Positions 32,498-52,538 are shown, counted from the stretch's first letter. The stretch: 64,000 bases of DNA from Neocallimastix lanati (nom. inval.) (GCA_016946835.1 JACVTC010000010.1:371001-435000); one strand, 5' to 3'. The notes: generated by a model not told the origin, from the sequence alone. A program made the numbers and translations.

Positions 32498-33565
32498 TTA
32501 AAATTCATTTTCTTCTATATTCTCATTATTGTTAGAGTTACGTAAAATTTCATTAGGATCAATACTATCATATTCTGGAATTAATGAATCTGGACCATAA
32601 GATATATTTTCGTTCGTTGAATTTGGAACGTTTTTTGGTGGAAGAGTTGAAATATCCATATCGTCTTCAGTATCCTTTGGTACTGATTTAGTAGATGGAA
32701 TACTTTTTGGTGGAAGAGATGAAATATCCATATCGTCTTCAGTATCCTTTGGTACTGATTTAGTAGATGGAATACTTTTTGGTGGAAGAGATGAAATATC
32801 CTCATCGTCTTCAGTATCCTTCGATACTGATTTAGTAGATGGAATACTTTTTGGTGGAAGAGATGAAATATCCATATCGTCTTCAGTATCTTTTGGTACT
32901 GATTTAGTAGATGGAATATTTTTTGGTGGAAGAGATGAAATATCCATATCGTCTGCAGTATCTTTTGGTACTGATTTAGTAGATGGAATATTTTTAGTTG
33001 AAGGCACATTAATACCTTCACTTGGTACTGATTCAGGTGATGAAATATCTTTTGGTGGAAGAGATGAAATGTCCATATCGTCTTCAGTATCTTTTGGTAC
33101 TGATTTAGTAGATGGAATATCTTTTGGTGGAAGAGATGAAATGTCCATATCGTCTTCAGTATCTTTTGGTACTGATTTAGTAGATGGAACATTTTTAGTA
33201 GAGGGCATATTAATACCTTCACTTAGTACTGATTCAGGTGGTGGAAAATCTTTTCCATTACCTGAGGATCCGGATAAGTTATTTCCTTTATTAGTTTTAT
33301 CAGTATAGCCACCAAAAAGATAATTAAATATATCAAATGCTTTTTCGAGATAATGATTTAAAAGGTCACCCGTATTTTCGTAATAGTCAAAATCAGAATA
33401 AATACCACCTTCTTCACGTTCAACTCCATTAAAACTCGTATAATCTTCATTTACATGGGAATACATTTGACCATTATTACTATAATTATTGATAGATGAA
33501 ATAGGTAATGTGTTACAGTCTAATGATAAAAAAATAATTATGCATATTAGAGTAAATAATTTCAT
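32498..33565 (-). CDS. Secreted acidic protein with seven 24-residue repeats
   Basis: Single-exon gene of 355 residues with no recognised family. The N terminus is a clear signal peptide (MKLFTLICIIIFLSLDC, cleavage likely near residues 17-22), and there is no second membrane segment, so secretion or cell-surface location is inferred. Residues about 20-100 form an acidic Tyr/Asn-rich region. From about 125 to 315 seven copies of a 24-residue unit follow, core SVPKDTEDDMDISSLPPK preceded by an I/V-PSTK block; a related SEGIN-PSTK spacer occurs twice. Repeats differ at few bases, so the array is young or homogenised. Each unit combines a Pro-Ser-Thr part (possible O-glycosylation) with an acidic DTEDDMD part. 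The C terminus is acidic (NIEENEF) and has no GPI-type hydrophobic end. It lies alone between repeats and transposon debris. Confidence 0.8.
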   Translation of the reverse strand: MKLFTLICIIIFLSLDCNTLPISSINNYSNNGQMYSHVNEDYTSFNGVEREEGGIYSDFDYYENTGDLLNHYLEKAFDIFNYLFGGYTDKTNKGNNLSGSSGNGKDFPPPESVLSEGINMPSTKNVPSTKSVPKDTEDDMDISSLPPKDIPSTKSVPKDTEDDMDISSLPPKDISSPESVPSEGINVPSTKNIPSTKSVPKDTADDMDISSLPPKNIPSTKSVPKDTEDDMDISSLPPKSIPSTKSVSKDTEDDEDISSLPPKSIPSTKSVPKDTEDDMDISSLPPKSIPSTKSVPKDTEDDMDISTLPPKNVPNSTNENISYGPDSLIPEYDSIDPNEILRNSNNNENIEENEF

Positions 33566-34502
33566 TTTTAATGGAATATAAAATAATTGTAAAAATATTT
33601 TTTTTTAAAAAAAAATTTTTTTTTTGATATTAAAAACTGGATTTACTATGATTATATAATAATTATAAATATTTGATATATAATAGATTTATATTAAATT
33701 TTGAATATTTAATATTTCTTTTCAAATATTCTTGATTTCAATATAACTTTCTTAAATTTGTATTAAAAAGAAAAATAGTTAGTATTTATAATTCCTTCAT
33801 AAAATAAAAGGAAATTAAAAATATGTATAAAATTTAATAACGTTTAAATATTATTTGTAATTAAAAATAATAAAAGAAACATCTTCTTTAATTAAATACT
33901 CTAAAAAAATAATCTAAAATTTATTTAATCATAATTATTTTAATATTATTCTTTAATACATATTTATTTGACATAAAAAAATGCGGTATTTTCATATAAT
34001 AGGATTGATTAAAAATATTAAAATAATTAAACTTTAACTATTAATTTAATATATAATAAATATATTTTAATATAATTATTTTTATACATTATTAATAAAA
34101 ATATAAATGAAAAATTTTAAATAATAATTAAAAGATATATAAATATATTAATTTTTATACATAATTTATTTTTAATATTTTTTTTTTTTTTTTTTTAATA
34201 AATAAAAATTTTTTCTATTCCTTTTTCTGCCAAATATGAAAAAGATCTTTTACTAAGATAGTAAAATATAAAAATAAAAAAATAAAAAAATAAAAAAAGA
34301 TATATATACACATATATTCAATAAAGCAATGAAAATTTTATTTAATAGTATTTTAATGTCTTTAAAAAATAATCTTTCATCATTATCACTAGTAATATTT
34401 TTTTTTTTAATATTATTGAATGAATCTCATACAATATTATTTATTTATTTATTTATTTTATAGTATTTATTAAGAATTTTTCAATAAATATTAAATTATA
34501 TT
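33566..34502. other. Intergenic upstream of secreted repeat protein
   Basis: A/T sequence with A and T runs close to the ATG of the minus-strand gene (33596-33625) and near 34180-34200. No coding signal is seen; it must contain that gene's promoter. Confidence 0.5.
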
Positions 34503-34985
34503 AAATATATTGAAAGGTCTAGCGGCAATATTAAAAGGTTGCTGATCTTTCTTATCATACATCAATTTAATACTCGAATGGCTTATTACTTTATTTTTAG
34601 TAGTTCTAAGAGCTTATAAAGCGGATGTTAATACTTCATCCCAATTTTTATTCTTAGAATCCAACAGTCTTAGTAATTTACTGATCTCTTTATTACGATT
34701 TTCTCTAAGTCTATTACTTTTCGGATGATATATGAAGGTAAATTTCACATATATTTCATAGAGATCTAAAAATACCTTAGTCATATCCATAGTAAACTGA
34801 ATACCATTATCAGATGTAATTACCTGGGGTACACTATGACTAGTAAAAACATTAATTAAAAACTTTATTACATCTTTTGATATTATATTATAATAATCTA
34901 GTTAAAAATGTTCAAAAATTAACATTATTTTTGTTAAAGATATAAATAATCTGATAAATCGAATATGCTTCAATGAAAACTCAAG
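34503..34985 (-). pseudogene. Ty3/gypsy-type integrase relic
   Basis: Read on the minus strand, the segment gives an integrase catalytic-core fragment: SVPQVITSDNGIQFT (with the second catalytic Asp in SDNG), then IYHPKSNRLRENRNKEISKL, NWDEVLTSAL and ALRTTKNKV. This order is that of Ty3/gypsy integrases (DNG...HPxxNxxxER...W...L..A). Only one stop lies in the main frame, at about 34616, but the N-terminal end (above 34900) needs frameshifts and no reverse transcriptase, RNase H or LTR is seen. It is a fragment of an old insertion. Confidence 0.75.
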
Positions 34986-34989
34986 TAAT

Positions 34990-37851
34990 TATAATTAAAT
35001 AAATTTTATATTACTTCTTTTTTATATATCTGTGGTATTCATTTATTTATATAACTTAAAATAACAATAAATAATAAACAATAAATAAATAATAAGTAAT
35101 AAATAATTATATAATAAATAATTGAATAAATAATGAAAAATGAAAAATGAATAGTAATAAATAATATATAATATATATTATATAATATATAAAAAAATAA
35201 AGTATAATTTATAATTAATGATATAATAAATAATTAAATAATAAATAATAATAAATAATAATAAATAATAAATAATAAATAATAAATTATAAATAATTAA
35301 ATAATTAAATAATTAAATAATTAAATAATTAAATAATTAAATAATAATAAATAATTGAATAATAAATAATAAATAATAAGTAATAAATAATAAATAATTA
35401 AATAATAAATAAATAATAAATAAATAATAAATAATAAATAATTGAATAAATAATAAATAATGAATGATAAATAATAAATAATAATAAATAATAAATAATA
35501 ATTAATAAATAATAATTAATAAATAATAAACAATAAATAATAAATAATAAACAATAAACAATAAATAATAAATAATAAATAATAAATAATAAATAATAAA
35601 TAATAAATAATAAATAATAAATAATAAATAATTAAATAATAAATATAATAAATATTTGAATATTTAATAACAAATAATAGAAAATAAATAATAAATAATA
35701 AATAATAAATAATAAATAATAAATAATAAATAATAAATAATAAATAATAAATAATAAATAAATAAATAATAAACAATAATTAAAATAATAAATACTAGTT
35801 CATTAGTATTAAATGTCAATTAACAACTTATTATATACAACTTATTATTCATTTTACTTATTAATAATAAATAAAAAATATTAAAATAAAAGATGGTTAT
35901 TTGGTTGATATTGCGTTTTATAACTTTATATAATGTCATAAAATAAATTTAAAATGTTATTATTTATTATATTTAATATTATATTATTTAATTATTATAA
36001 ATAATTAATTATAGGTTATTTTTTTATAAATATTTAATATTTCTTATTTCTTTGTAATTATTTTTTTTTTCAATTACCAATATCATTTATATTGAAATAT
36101 ATTTTCTTTTACTTAATAAAATATTTTACTTATTAGATTTTCTTATACGTAACTTTTTATTTAATAATAAATTGAATATTAAATAATATATAAATAATGA
36201 TATATAAGCAATAAATAATAAATTTATTGAAATATATTAAAAATTTTTTTCCTATATAAGTAAATTTAAAAATAAAAAAAAATTTATTATTATTTTTTTT
36301 AATTTAAAAATAATAATAAATAATTAAAAAATAATAAATACTCAGTAATTTTTATAAAAAATCATTATTATTGTATAATTAATTGTAAGTAAATAATATG
36401 AATTAAAAAATAAAAATAATTCATAAAAAAAAATAAAAATAAAAATTAGAAGTTTTGTGAATGTATATATACATATATATATATTTTTTTAGTTATATTT
36501 TATTTTTATTTTTTTTTTTCGATATTACTATTCTATTTATGTTTATATTATATATAAACCTCAATTAACATTTTTTATAATTTTATTATCATATGAATTT
36601 AAAGCTAAAATTAATTTATAATAAAAATAGAGATTCTATTATATATAAAAAATAATAATAAAATAAAATAAAAATAAAATAAAAATAAAATTTTATTCAA
36701 AAATAATATATTTATATATTTTCTATATTTTTTTATAAAATGTTAAATAATTTAAAGACTTTTTCTTTTCTTTCTAGAATATTAAAAATAATAAATTTTG
36801 AAATTATATAATTAAATAATATAATAAAAAAATGAAATTAATTAATTAATTATAAATTGGATATTAATATATTAGAGCATAAAATTAAAGTATATTCTTT
36901 ATTTTTTCTTCTCTTTCTTCATTATATAATAACAAAATTACGGTTATATTTTGATTAATAGACCATTTCACATTAATTAAAAAAAAAAAATAAATATTAT
37001 AATTTGAATATTTTCCTTTATTAATATTTATATGATGAAGATAAAGAATGTTAAATATTTAAGTTTTTTTTAACAATAAGAACTGTTTAAAAAATATATT
37101 TATATACATATAAGAATGTATATATAATATAGCAAAATCAAAATAATATCGTAAAATTTAAGCTAAAACTTTTAACTTAATAAGCAATGCTAAAGTCTGA
37201 AATAGTAAAACTTTATTCAATTAAAAAAATGAAATTCATATTTTGTTGTATTAAATAATATTAATAAAATAATAATTAAATATATAAAGAAATATATATA
37301 GTCGTTATTCCAATTATTATTATTATTATTATTTTTTTTTTTCTTTTTTTTTATATTTTGTTATTTTTTAAAATCAAAAGTAAAATAAAATAAAATAAAA
37401 AATAAATAACTAGATATTAATTTTATGTGTTTATATTATATATATATATATATATTATTATCAAATTAAAAGGAACATTCAAGATTATTAAAGGAAACGC
37501 TCCTTTTAGAAAGTTTCTAAATTATAATAATAATAATATAACTTATTTATATATTTAAATTTTATAATTAATATTTATGAAGTAACTATCAAAATATTAA
37601 ACAAAATTTATCATACATCAAATTATATACCATCATAAAGCAATAATTATTTAATTTATTAATATCAACACTAATAGATGTCTATTACAAAAACAAATTA
37701 GCTGAATTTAATATTATTTGCAAGAAATTATTATAGCAAATAGCATTCTTTTAAAAATAAAATAGATAATACAAAAATAAACTTATATATATATATATAT
37801 ATATAATATTTAAAAATTCTTATTTATTTCATTAATATAAATATCGTTATA
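34990..37851. other. Intergenic, repeat-rich, upstream of trehalose complex gene
   Basis: The first 800 bases are repeats (entered separately); the remainder is A/T sequence with no coding signal. The final 400 bases before the ATG at 37852 have somewhat more C and G. Confidence 0.55.
35225..35790. repeat. Interrupted (AATAAAT)n and (AATTAAAT)n repeat block
   Basis: A block of about 560 bases built from the 7-base unit AATAAAT (the complement family of the array at 0.4-0.7 kb), mixed with TAA and AAAT spacings. An embedded run of the 8-base unit AATTAAAT lies at about 35296-35343. The best heptamer runs are at about 35560-35630 and 35690-35765. Confidence 0.85.
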
Positions 37852-44112
<6,261 letters not shown>

Positions 44113-44597
44113 TTACATACAAAAAAAAAAAAAAAATAAAAATAAAAAAATAAATTAAAATAAAAAAAGAAAAAATAAAAATAAAGAAATAAAATAAAAA
44201 AATAAAAGTTAATAATTAAAAATTACATAAAAAAAAAAAAATAATAAATTAGAAAATAATAATAATAATAATAATTATAATAAATATATATATATATATA
44301 ATTCAACTTAAAATATATATATATATATTTAAAAAAAAAAAAAAAAAGTAATGAAAATATAATATATAGATAGATATAAATATAAATATAGATAGATTAT
44401 ACACATTATATATATATATATATATAGTTTTTTTTTTTTTTTTTTTTTTTTATCATCTTATCCATTCACATTATTAACTATTAAGAATTATTTTTATATC
44501 CACTATTCAATAAATTAAATGTTTTTTTTTTTTTTTATAAAACTAAAAATACAAACCTCCAATACCTTTAATTTATTTATTCATAATAATTCTAAAA

Positions 44598-44683
<86 letters not shown>

Positions 44684-44992
44684 TTACCTAATATAATTTA
44701 TCAAAAAACAATAAAATAAAATAATAAATAAATGAATAAATAAATAAATAATATTATGTTATGTATATATATGTATATATGTTGTACAAAAATAATGGAT
44801 TCATCACCCAAAAATTTTTATAAATACAATTTATTGATAATTATTGATAACATTTTTTTTTAAATATTTTTATAAATATCATCTATTTTATTTTGAATAT
44901 TATTATTATTATTATTATTATTTTTATTCACATTACTATTTAAAATATTATTACGTTCACATTGGACAAATAATACTTAAATTTTTTATTAA

Positions 44993-45042
<50 letters not shown>

Positions 45043-46420
45043 AAAAAAAAATAAAGATATTCATGTAATTAATAAATGAATAAATAAAGTTAAAAGTTAG
45101 TAATAATTACGGCTGTGACAAAAAAAAAAAAAAAAAAAAAAATAAAAAAAATAAAATAATTTTTTATTATTTATTATTGTTTAATATTATGTTAAATTTT
45201 ATTAGTATAGCAATAGATATATGTGCAGCTGGGGAGAAATCCTGCTATGGTCGTTAAAAAAAAAAAAAAAAATGCAATAGATATGTTTTGAAAAAAGTTA
45301 TTATTTTATTATATAATTATATATATAATTAATATTATTAAATATTTGGGGATCTCAATGTGGCGTATTTTCATATGTGACTTTTTTTTAATTATCAATA
45401 AATAATAATTAAATAAATAATAAATATTCTTTTTTATATATATAATTTATTAATATTTAATTGTAAAAATAATTTTTTTATAAAAAAAAAATAATTTTTT
45501 ATAATTCTTTTTTAATAAATTATTATTTCTTTTGAAATAGTTATTTAATAATATTTAATTGAAAAATATATTATTATTTATAAATTTATTTATGATTGTA
45601 TAGAATATCTTTAAAATGTATGGCTTTATTTTACAATTATTATAAACCACATATATTTTATTATTCAAATTTTTTATTATTAAAATATATTATTAATTTA
45701 TAATACTATTGATTATTTTGTATTTAATATTAAATATCTTATATATATGACAGTAACCCTAACTCAAATTTTTATATTATATATATATATATATTTATCA
45801 ATGAAAATTTTTTTTTTCTATTAATTACTATTATAATATAAATAATTCATTCATATATTTTCTATATAAAACTATGAATTTTTTTTTTTTTTTTTTTTTT
45901 TTTTGATATTTATTTAAAAAAATATTTCATTCATTAAAAAATCAAAAAAAAAGAAACTTTCCATTTATAGAAATAATTTTTTTTTTTAAAAAAAAACGAC
46001 AATAGTTTATTCCAAAATGACATAAAATAATATATATAGTAGTTAAAAAAAAAAATTTTTTTTAATAACATATGAAATTGAATTTATCAATATTGTAATA
46101 AATAAGTTTTTTTTTTTTTTTTTATGATTCATCTTTCATTTCTGTATATTTCTTTTTTTATGTTTTTATATTTGAGTTTTTTTTTTTTTTTTATATATTA
46201 TATTATTATTCGTTGATTTTTGTTCTATTCGGTTTTATAATGATAAAAAAAAAAAAAAAACATAAAAAATAATAATAAATATTGATATATCTATAAATAT
46301 AAATTTTTTAACGAACTTTTATAGTTTTTATTTTTTAATCTTTTTTTAATCTTTTTTTTTTTTTTTTTTTTTTTAATTAATTTTATTATATCTATTTTAT
46401 TTTACATATTATTTTATTTA

Positions 46421-46458
<38 letters not shown>

Positions 46459-47019
46459 GATTAAATATTAAAGTTTCTATTAATAATTTAGAATCCATAA
46501 ATTAAAAAATAAATAAATAAATGAAATTAATTTTTTTTTTTATTTATTTATTTGATTTTCCAAAAATTCTTTTTTCTTTATATATATTCTTAATTTTTTT
46601 TTTTTTAAAATATATTTATATATATATATGTATATAATGAAACTTAAAAAAAATTAAATAGTATAAATTAAATAGTATAATTATTAAATATTAATATAAT
46701 ATGATAATTTTAATATAATTATTTATTTTTTTATATTTATGTTATGATTTTGTTTTAAAATTTTTTTCTTTTCTTTTATATATTAATACAAACAAACAAA
46801 ACTAAAAAATAAAAAATAATAAAAAGAAAAAAAGAAAAAAAGTATTAATAAAATAATAATAATAGGCTAGATAATAATAACTATCATTCTAAAAAAACAT
46901 TATATCATATTAAAAATAAAAATAAAAATAAAAAAAAAGAAAAAGAAAAACTTTTGACTCTCATTTACTATCGAGGAATTATATTCTATATTTCTTGATA
47001 TCATTGATTGTCAAATACC

Positions 47020-47068
<49 letters not shown>

Positions 47069-47501
47069 GATAATTATGCTTTAAAAACTAAAAATTAAAA
47101 AAAAAAAAAAAAAAACCAATAATGGGATCAAAATTTATATCTATTTAAAAATATAAAAAAAGTATTTAGATATTATAAATAAATATATAGTTATAAAAAT
47201 AATTATCATATTATTTTAATCATTATTTACTATATTTAATATTATATATATTTATTATAAATAATATTTACCTTCTCTAAATTAAAAAGAATTTTTTTTA
47301 TTCTTTTTATAGCAATACTAAAAAAAAAAAAAAAAAATGATTTGTTTTGTTCTTTTTGTTTGGTTTTTATATATTGAATAACTCTTAAATAACAAAAAAT
47401 AATGATATTGATATTTTACAAATGAATTATTTTCTTATTAATAATGATGTAAATATACTGATTTGAATTAATTTTTTTTTTTTTTTCTAATTATTTATAT
47501 T
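44113..47501. other. Intergenic, AT-rich with microsatellites
   Basis: No gene is recognised. It contains (AAAT)n/(TAA)n at about 44600-44682, a (GT)n run of about 7 units at 44997-45010, and many T runs (longest about 45 T at 47023-47067). One short segment at about 45215-45260 has more G and C (TGTGCAGCTGGGGAGAAATC) and is unexplained. Confidence 0.5.
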
Positions 47502-49221
47502 TTAATTATTTTGCTTGTCAGGTGTAAAAGTGTCCACAACATCTGAAGTAGTATTTACAATAGGTTTAATGAAATTAATATAAATGAAAATGAAGAGAAG
47601 TATTAGAAGGATAACAACAATGATTGTTATAATCCACAATATCTATATATTTGTATTAATAATAAATATTATAATTAATATATTATAACCAATTCAATAA
47701 ATTAGAAAAAAAAAAAAAAAGTTAAATAATATTTATTTTTTCAATATTGATTATATAAAAGTCATTCATTAATTCATTTTTAATTACCTTTCTACTTTTC
47801 TTACGTATTTCAACTGTCTTAACCAGCTCAGTTGAGGCTTGGTCTACAGCAATTTCAGCATGATTAACGATATCGTCAATTGTATTAATTTTATCATATT
47901 GAATATTTAACATATTTTGCATATCTCCGAAAATTTCTAATAATTCCTATTATTTAATTGATTATACATTAAAAAACAAAAATAAAAATAAAAACAAAAA
48001 TAAAATAAAAATAAAAATTAAAATAATTGATAATAATAAATTATTAGTAATCTTTAAATAATATTATCTTTCTTTTAATTAAAAAGCAAATAATATAGAT
48101 GTACAAACTTCAATAGATTTTTCAATTCTCTTCAAATCTTCATTTCTTCTTTGCGATTCTTCTAACGCTCTTCTTAAAGTTTGAGTACTTGATAATTCTT
48201 TAATAAAAACTGGTTCATTATTATTTTCCTCAAATGCTTTTTGAATTTCAGATTCAGTAGCTGTGCTTTTAGCTATTTAATTAATTAATTAATTATTCAT
48301 TTATTTTTAATTTTACATTATTTTTACTTTCAATAATCATTTATCATAATTATTATTAATTGAAATAAAATAAATACATACTAATTCTATATTGATGACT
48401 AAATATTTTATACGCTTCATTTTGATTTTCATGTTTAACTAAATTATATTCATTAAATGTTGTCTTAAAATTATAAGCAATCTTTCTTTGCATAGCTTCA
48501 CAAATTGGGGTTGTCTTATCTTTTGGTCTATTCTTGGTTTTTTGATTAAGTGTTATAATTTGATTACCTACATTTCTTAATCTATCTGAAATTTCAAGAT
48601 TTAATTTATCTAACATTTGATTAGTTTCATATATTTTTGAAGTACTAACATTGGATCTTAAATTAGTACCAAGTTGTCTTAGTCTTTTAATATCATTATT
48701 AGCAATATCTAATTCATTTTGTAAATAATTATTCTTTTATTTATTTATTATTATTTTTTTAATATAAATATTAATAATTTATAAAATAATAATAAAATTA
48801 AATATATATATTGTTAATAATTTTATCTATTATAAATGTTATATATATTATATTTATTATAAAAATTATTTCGTTTTTTAATTACTTGACTGTCGAATTC
48901 TTCATCAACATAAATTTTGACTTGAGTCATTTCAGGATTTTGATTACTGATATCACCTTGCTTTTGATAATATTCAGTTGAATAGTTATCATTTTTTTTA
49001 ATGTTTATTGGTTGAATTTTATTAATTTTGTTTTTAATATGATATTTTGTTTTTGGTATTGAAATAACATTTTTATAACGATTAGTTATTCGATTAATAA
49101 TTTTCATTAATAATAGTTGTTATTTTTTTTTTTAATTTTAATATTTTATTTTTATTATGAATAGTATTTAAAAGAAATAATGAAATGATATAAATATATT
49201 ATTTATAATATATAATAAATG

Positions 49222-49252
<31 letters not shown>

Positions 49253-49430
49253 TAAAAAAAGAAATTAATATATTGCTTTTTTATTAATTTTTTTATTTTT
49301 TTTGATTGCTTTTATTTTCAAAATTAAAATAACATTTTTTATATAAAAAAAAAATATTCAAGTGAAAAAAAAAAAATCTTTTGTGAAAAAAAAAGTTTAC
49401 TTTTAATTCAGAAATAAGATCACGATTCAT
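47502..49430 (-). CDS. Qa-SNARE syntaxin
   Basis: Membrane-anchored t-SNARE for vesicle fusion. Six exons, sense order: 49430-49401, 48960-48886, 48733-48382, 48272-48109, 47946-47788, 47642-47502; 306 residues, the usual syntaxin length. An N-terminal helical (Habc) part with YLQNELDIANNDIKRLRQL and MQRKIAYNFKTTFNEY precedes the SNARE motif (about residues 195-255: ESQRRNEDLKRIEKSIEELL, then FGDMQNMLNIQYDKINTI). Aligned to syntaxin-1, the zero-layer Gln is the Q of NIQYDKI. A basic RKKSRK stretch is followed by a single membrane segment (ILWIITIIVVILLILLFIFI) and a 25-residue lumenal tail. The ATG at 49107 that opens a longer frame into exon 2 lies inside intron 1; the short first exon MNRDLISELK splices in phase and looks like a syntaxin N terminus. 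Plasma-membrane (Sso-like) type is likely but not proven. Confidence 0.9.
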
Positions 49431-50038
49431 TTTATATATATATATTCTTCTTTGTATTATATAAAGTTAGTTTATTTATAATATTATATGATATGAGATA
49501 AATTAATTTCAATAAAAGAGTAAAAATAAAAAATAAAAAAAAAAAAAAGAGAGAGAATAAATAAAGTTTAAATATTTAAAGTAAATTTTAATAAGAGAAA
49601 AAAAAATTCATAAAAAAAAAAGGTTAATAATATATAATTATTAATTAATTAATTAATTATCTATACAATAATATGAATTATTATTATTTTTTTTTATGTC
49701 TAGCTTTTTTTTATATAGTTTTTATATATTAATTATTATAATAATCATTTTATTACAATTATTTTTAAATTTTATGACTTATTAAATAAAATTTAAATTA
49801 AACAATATATTATTATTATATATGATATTATATATTACTATTCAATAGAAATTTTGAAAATATTTAAAATATTAGTAATATTAAAATGATTTAAAATAAA
49901 CAGATTTTTTTAATTTTAAATATCAATAATTTTAATTTTAATTTATTTACATAATATTTTTATTACACCATTTAATTTATATTTAAAGTATTATATTATA
50001 TAATATATTGGAATATACAAGATGAGATTGTTGAAAAA

Positions 50039-50079
<41 letters not shown>

Positions 50080-50760
50080 AAATAAAATTTAAAAATAAAA
50101 TTATATGTAATTAATTATTAGTATTGATAACATGTTTTTTACTATTTGATTCTGAAAAAAAAATTTAAATAAAAAAAAAATTTTTTTTATCTTAAATAAA
50201 TATTAAAATATCTTATTTATTTATTTATTTATTTATTAATCATTGCATTAGAATGCATATTATAAAATTATAAAATAAAATTTATATTTTATATATTTTA
50301 ACACTACTTAAAACTAATTATTCTTATGCACGAAAATATACAAAAATAATGACAACTTACCATATTAAATTTTCTCTGACGCCATATCTTTATAAATGTT
50401 ACATTTACTGAAATGGAACCTAATTTATTAATTAAAGAATGGAATATATTTTTTTTTAAAAGAAAATAAAAAAAAAAAAAAAAGGAAAGAAAAGAAAATA
50501 CCGCAATTTCTATTCTTCTAATAGAATAAATTTTATTATCAAATTTTAGCCTTGAAAAATCTTCAAAATGCTTTAATAATAATAATAATAATAATATTAA
50601 TAAAATACATTATTATAAAAGACATGCTTATTTATTTATTATTTATTTATACATTTATTTATTTATTTTATTTTATTTTTTTGATATGATTATATATTTA
50701 TTATTATTTTAAATTTTAATTATTATTATATTAGTTTAATCATTTATTTATTATTATATT

Positions 50761-50803
<43 letters not shown>

Positions 50804-51717
50804 AAAAATAAAAATCATGTTAATAACGCCATGAAAATATCAGAATATCTAACAAAAATACACTAAGATTAAAAAGGATAAAAAATAAAATGAAGAAATA
50901 GAAAATCTAAAAATTTTCATATTTTCTTAATGAATATGTACACATATATAGAAAATCCTTTTTTCTAAATATACAAAAAAAAAAAAATTTTAATTTCTGT
51001 TCTATTATAAAAGTAGGAAAACTTAAATGATAACAATGATTATGATAGTTTAAATTATTTAATAATTATTTTTTTCCAAACATTCTAAAACAATAAAACA
51101 GAAAATATTTATTTCTAATTATAATATATAATTATTAAGAAATTCAGACTTTTTTTTTAATCATCATTTCATTATAATTCATTACTTTTAATATTACAAA
51201 TATATATATATATATCTTATTATTATTATTATTATTATTATAGATATAATAATAATAATAATAATAAAATAAAAAATATATCTATATATAGGTTAATAAA
51301 TATAAGAAAGTGTGAAATTTTCATAATTTTTTTTCCTGTTATTTTTTTATATTAGAAAACAATAATTAAATTATTCGTATATAAAATTTATCATAATAAA
51401 AGAAATTTTTGAATTAAATCATAAATGGCTTGTTTATTATTATTATTAATATAATTATCATTATAATTATTATTTATTATTATTTTATTATCATATATTT
51501 ATTTATTATGGTTTATTTGTTAACTAATATTTTAATTATTCCACATACTCCTATAATAAATAATATATTATAATAATATTAGAGAATTTGTTAAAACCAA
51601 AATAGAACGATAGTTACCTTCTATTCTCCCCAAGTTAATATATATATATATAAATAATAGTAATTATATTATATATGTAATAATTTTTTAGATATTAACT
51701 AATTGAAATTTTTAGAC

Positions 51718-51749
<32 letters not shown>

Positions 51750-52081
51750 AAAAAATTAAATTAAATCTAAAACAAACGATTTTTCTATCTTCTTATATCT
51801 ACAAAAGCAACCACAACCACAACCCCAACAAAATAAAATAAAAAATTAAATATAAAATTTTTTTTTTACTTTATAAATTAAAACTATTTATATCCATATA
51901 TATATATATATATATAAAAAAAGACTAAATAAAAAAAGACTAAATATATATGATAAATATCTAATAAAATTTTTAATAAAATATAAATTTAAATTTAATT
52001 CTTATATTTAGGCTATATTATTCAATGCTCATCTATTTAATTATAGTTGTCTTTTTTTGATAAAATAATAATAATAATAAT

Positions 52082-52164
<83 letters not shown>

Positions 52165-52365
52165 TAAATAATAATAATAATAATAATAATAAAATAATAA
52201 TTGAAATTATTATTAATACATCAATATAAATTTGAAAGATTTTATTTTTTTAATAATATTTGAAGTAAATAAGATAATTTTCAATTAGATAATTTCATTT
52301 TTTTTTTTTAATGAACTAAATAATTAATTTTGATAATTATTTATTATAAATAATAATTATAATTA
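49431..52365. other. Intergenic, with exon-like fragments on minus strand
   Basis: Mostly A/T with T runs (50041-50075, 50764-50799) and a (TAA)n tract at about 52063-52160. On the minus strand an open stretch at 50575-50502 (containing DFSRLKFDNKIYSIRRIEIA) ends in GTAT, and 50407-50361 is bounded by CAG and GTAAGT. These may be exons of an unrecognised gene or a spliced leader of the syntaxin gene, but the phases of the two pieces do not join directly. Confidence 0.35.
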
Positions 52366-52538
52366 ATTACAAAGACTAAAATATCTTACTCCAAATGTGG
52401 CTTGTTAATATTTCAATGATATTATGATATTATTTAAACAAAGAATAAAATAATATATTTCAAATACTAGATTAATTTACAAATAATGAAATAATATAGT
52501 AAATATAAATTTAAACATATTTAGTTAATATAATAACA
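52366..52538 (-). repeat. 3' LTR remnant of copia element
   Basis: This shares a long segment with 54976-55170, including ACAAAGAATAAAATAAT, TTTCAAATACTA and TTTACAAATAATGAAA, in the same orientation. On the minus strand it starts TGTTAT, and directly upstream (52552-52539) lies the purine stretch GGTTTGAGGGGAAA, a fitting polypurine tract. The outer boundary is uncertain because the flanking DNA is also A/T. Confidence 0.75.

Noticed and set aside
48823-49107. 94-codon frame beginning at ATG 49107 as syntaxin start
   Set aside because: The first 49 residues are Lys/Asn/Ile-rich intron sequence. The first usable acceptor is the AAG at 48961, and the short exon at 49430-49401 splices to it in phase with a syntaxin-like N terminus.
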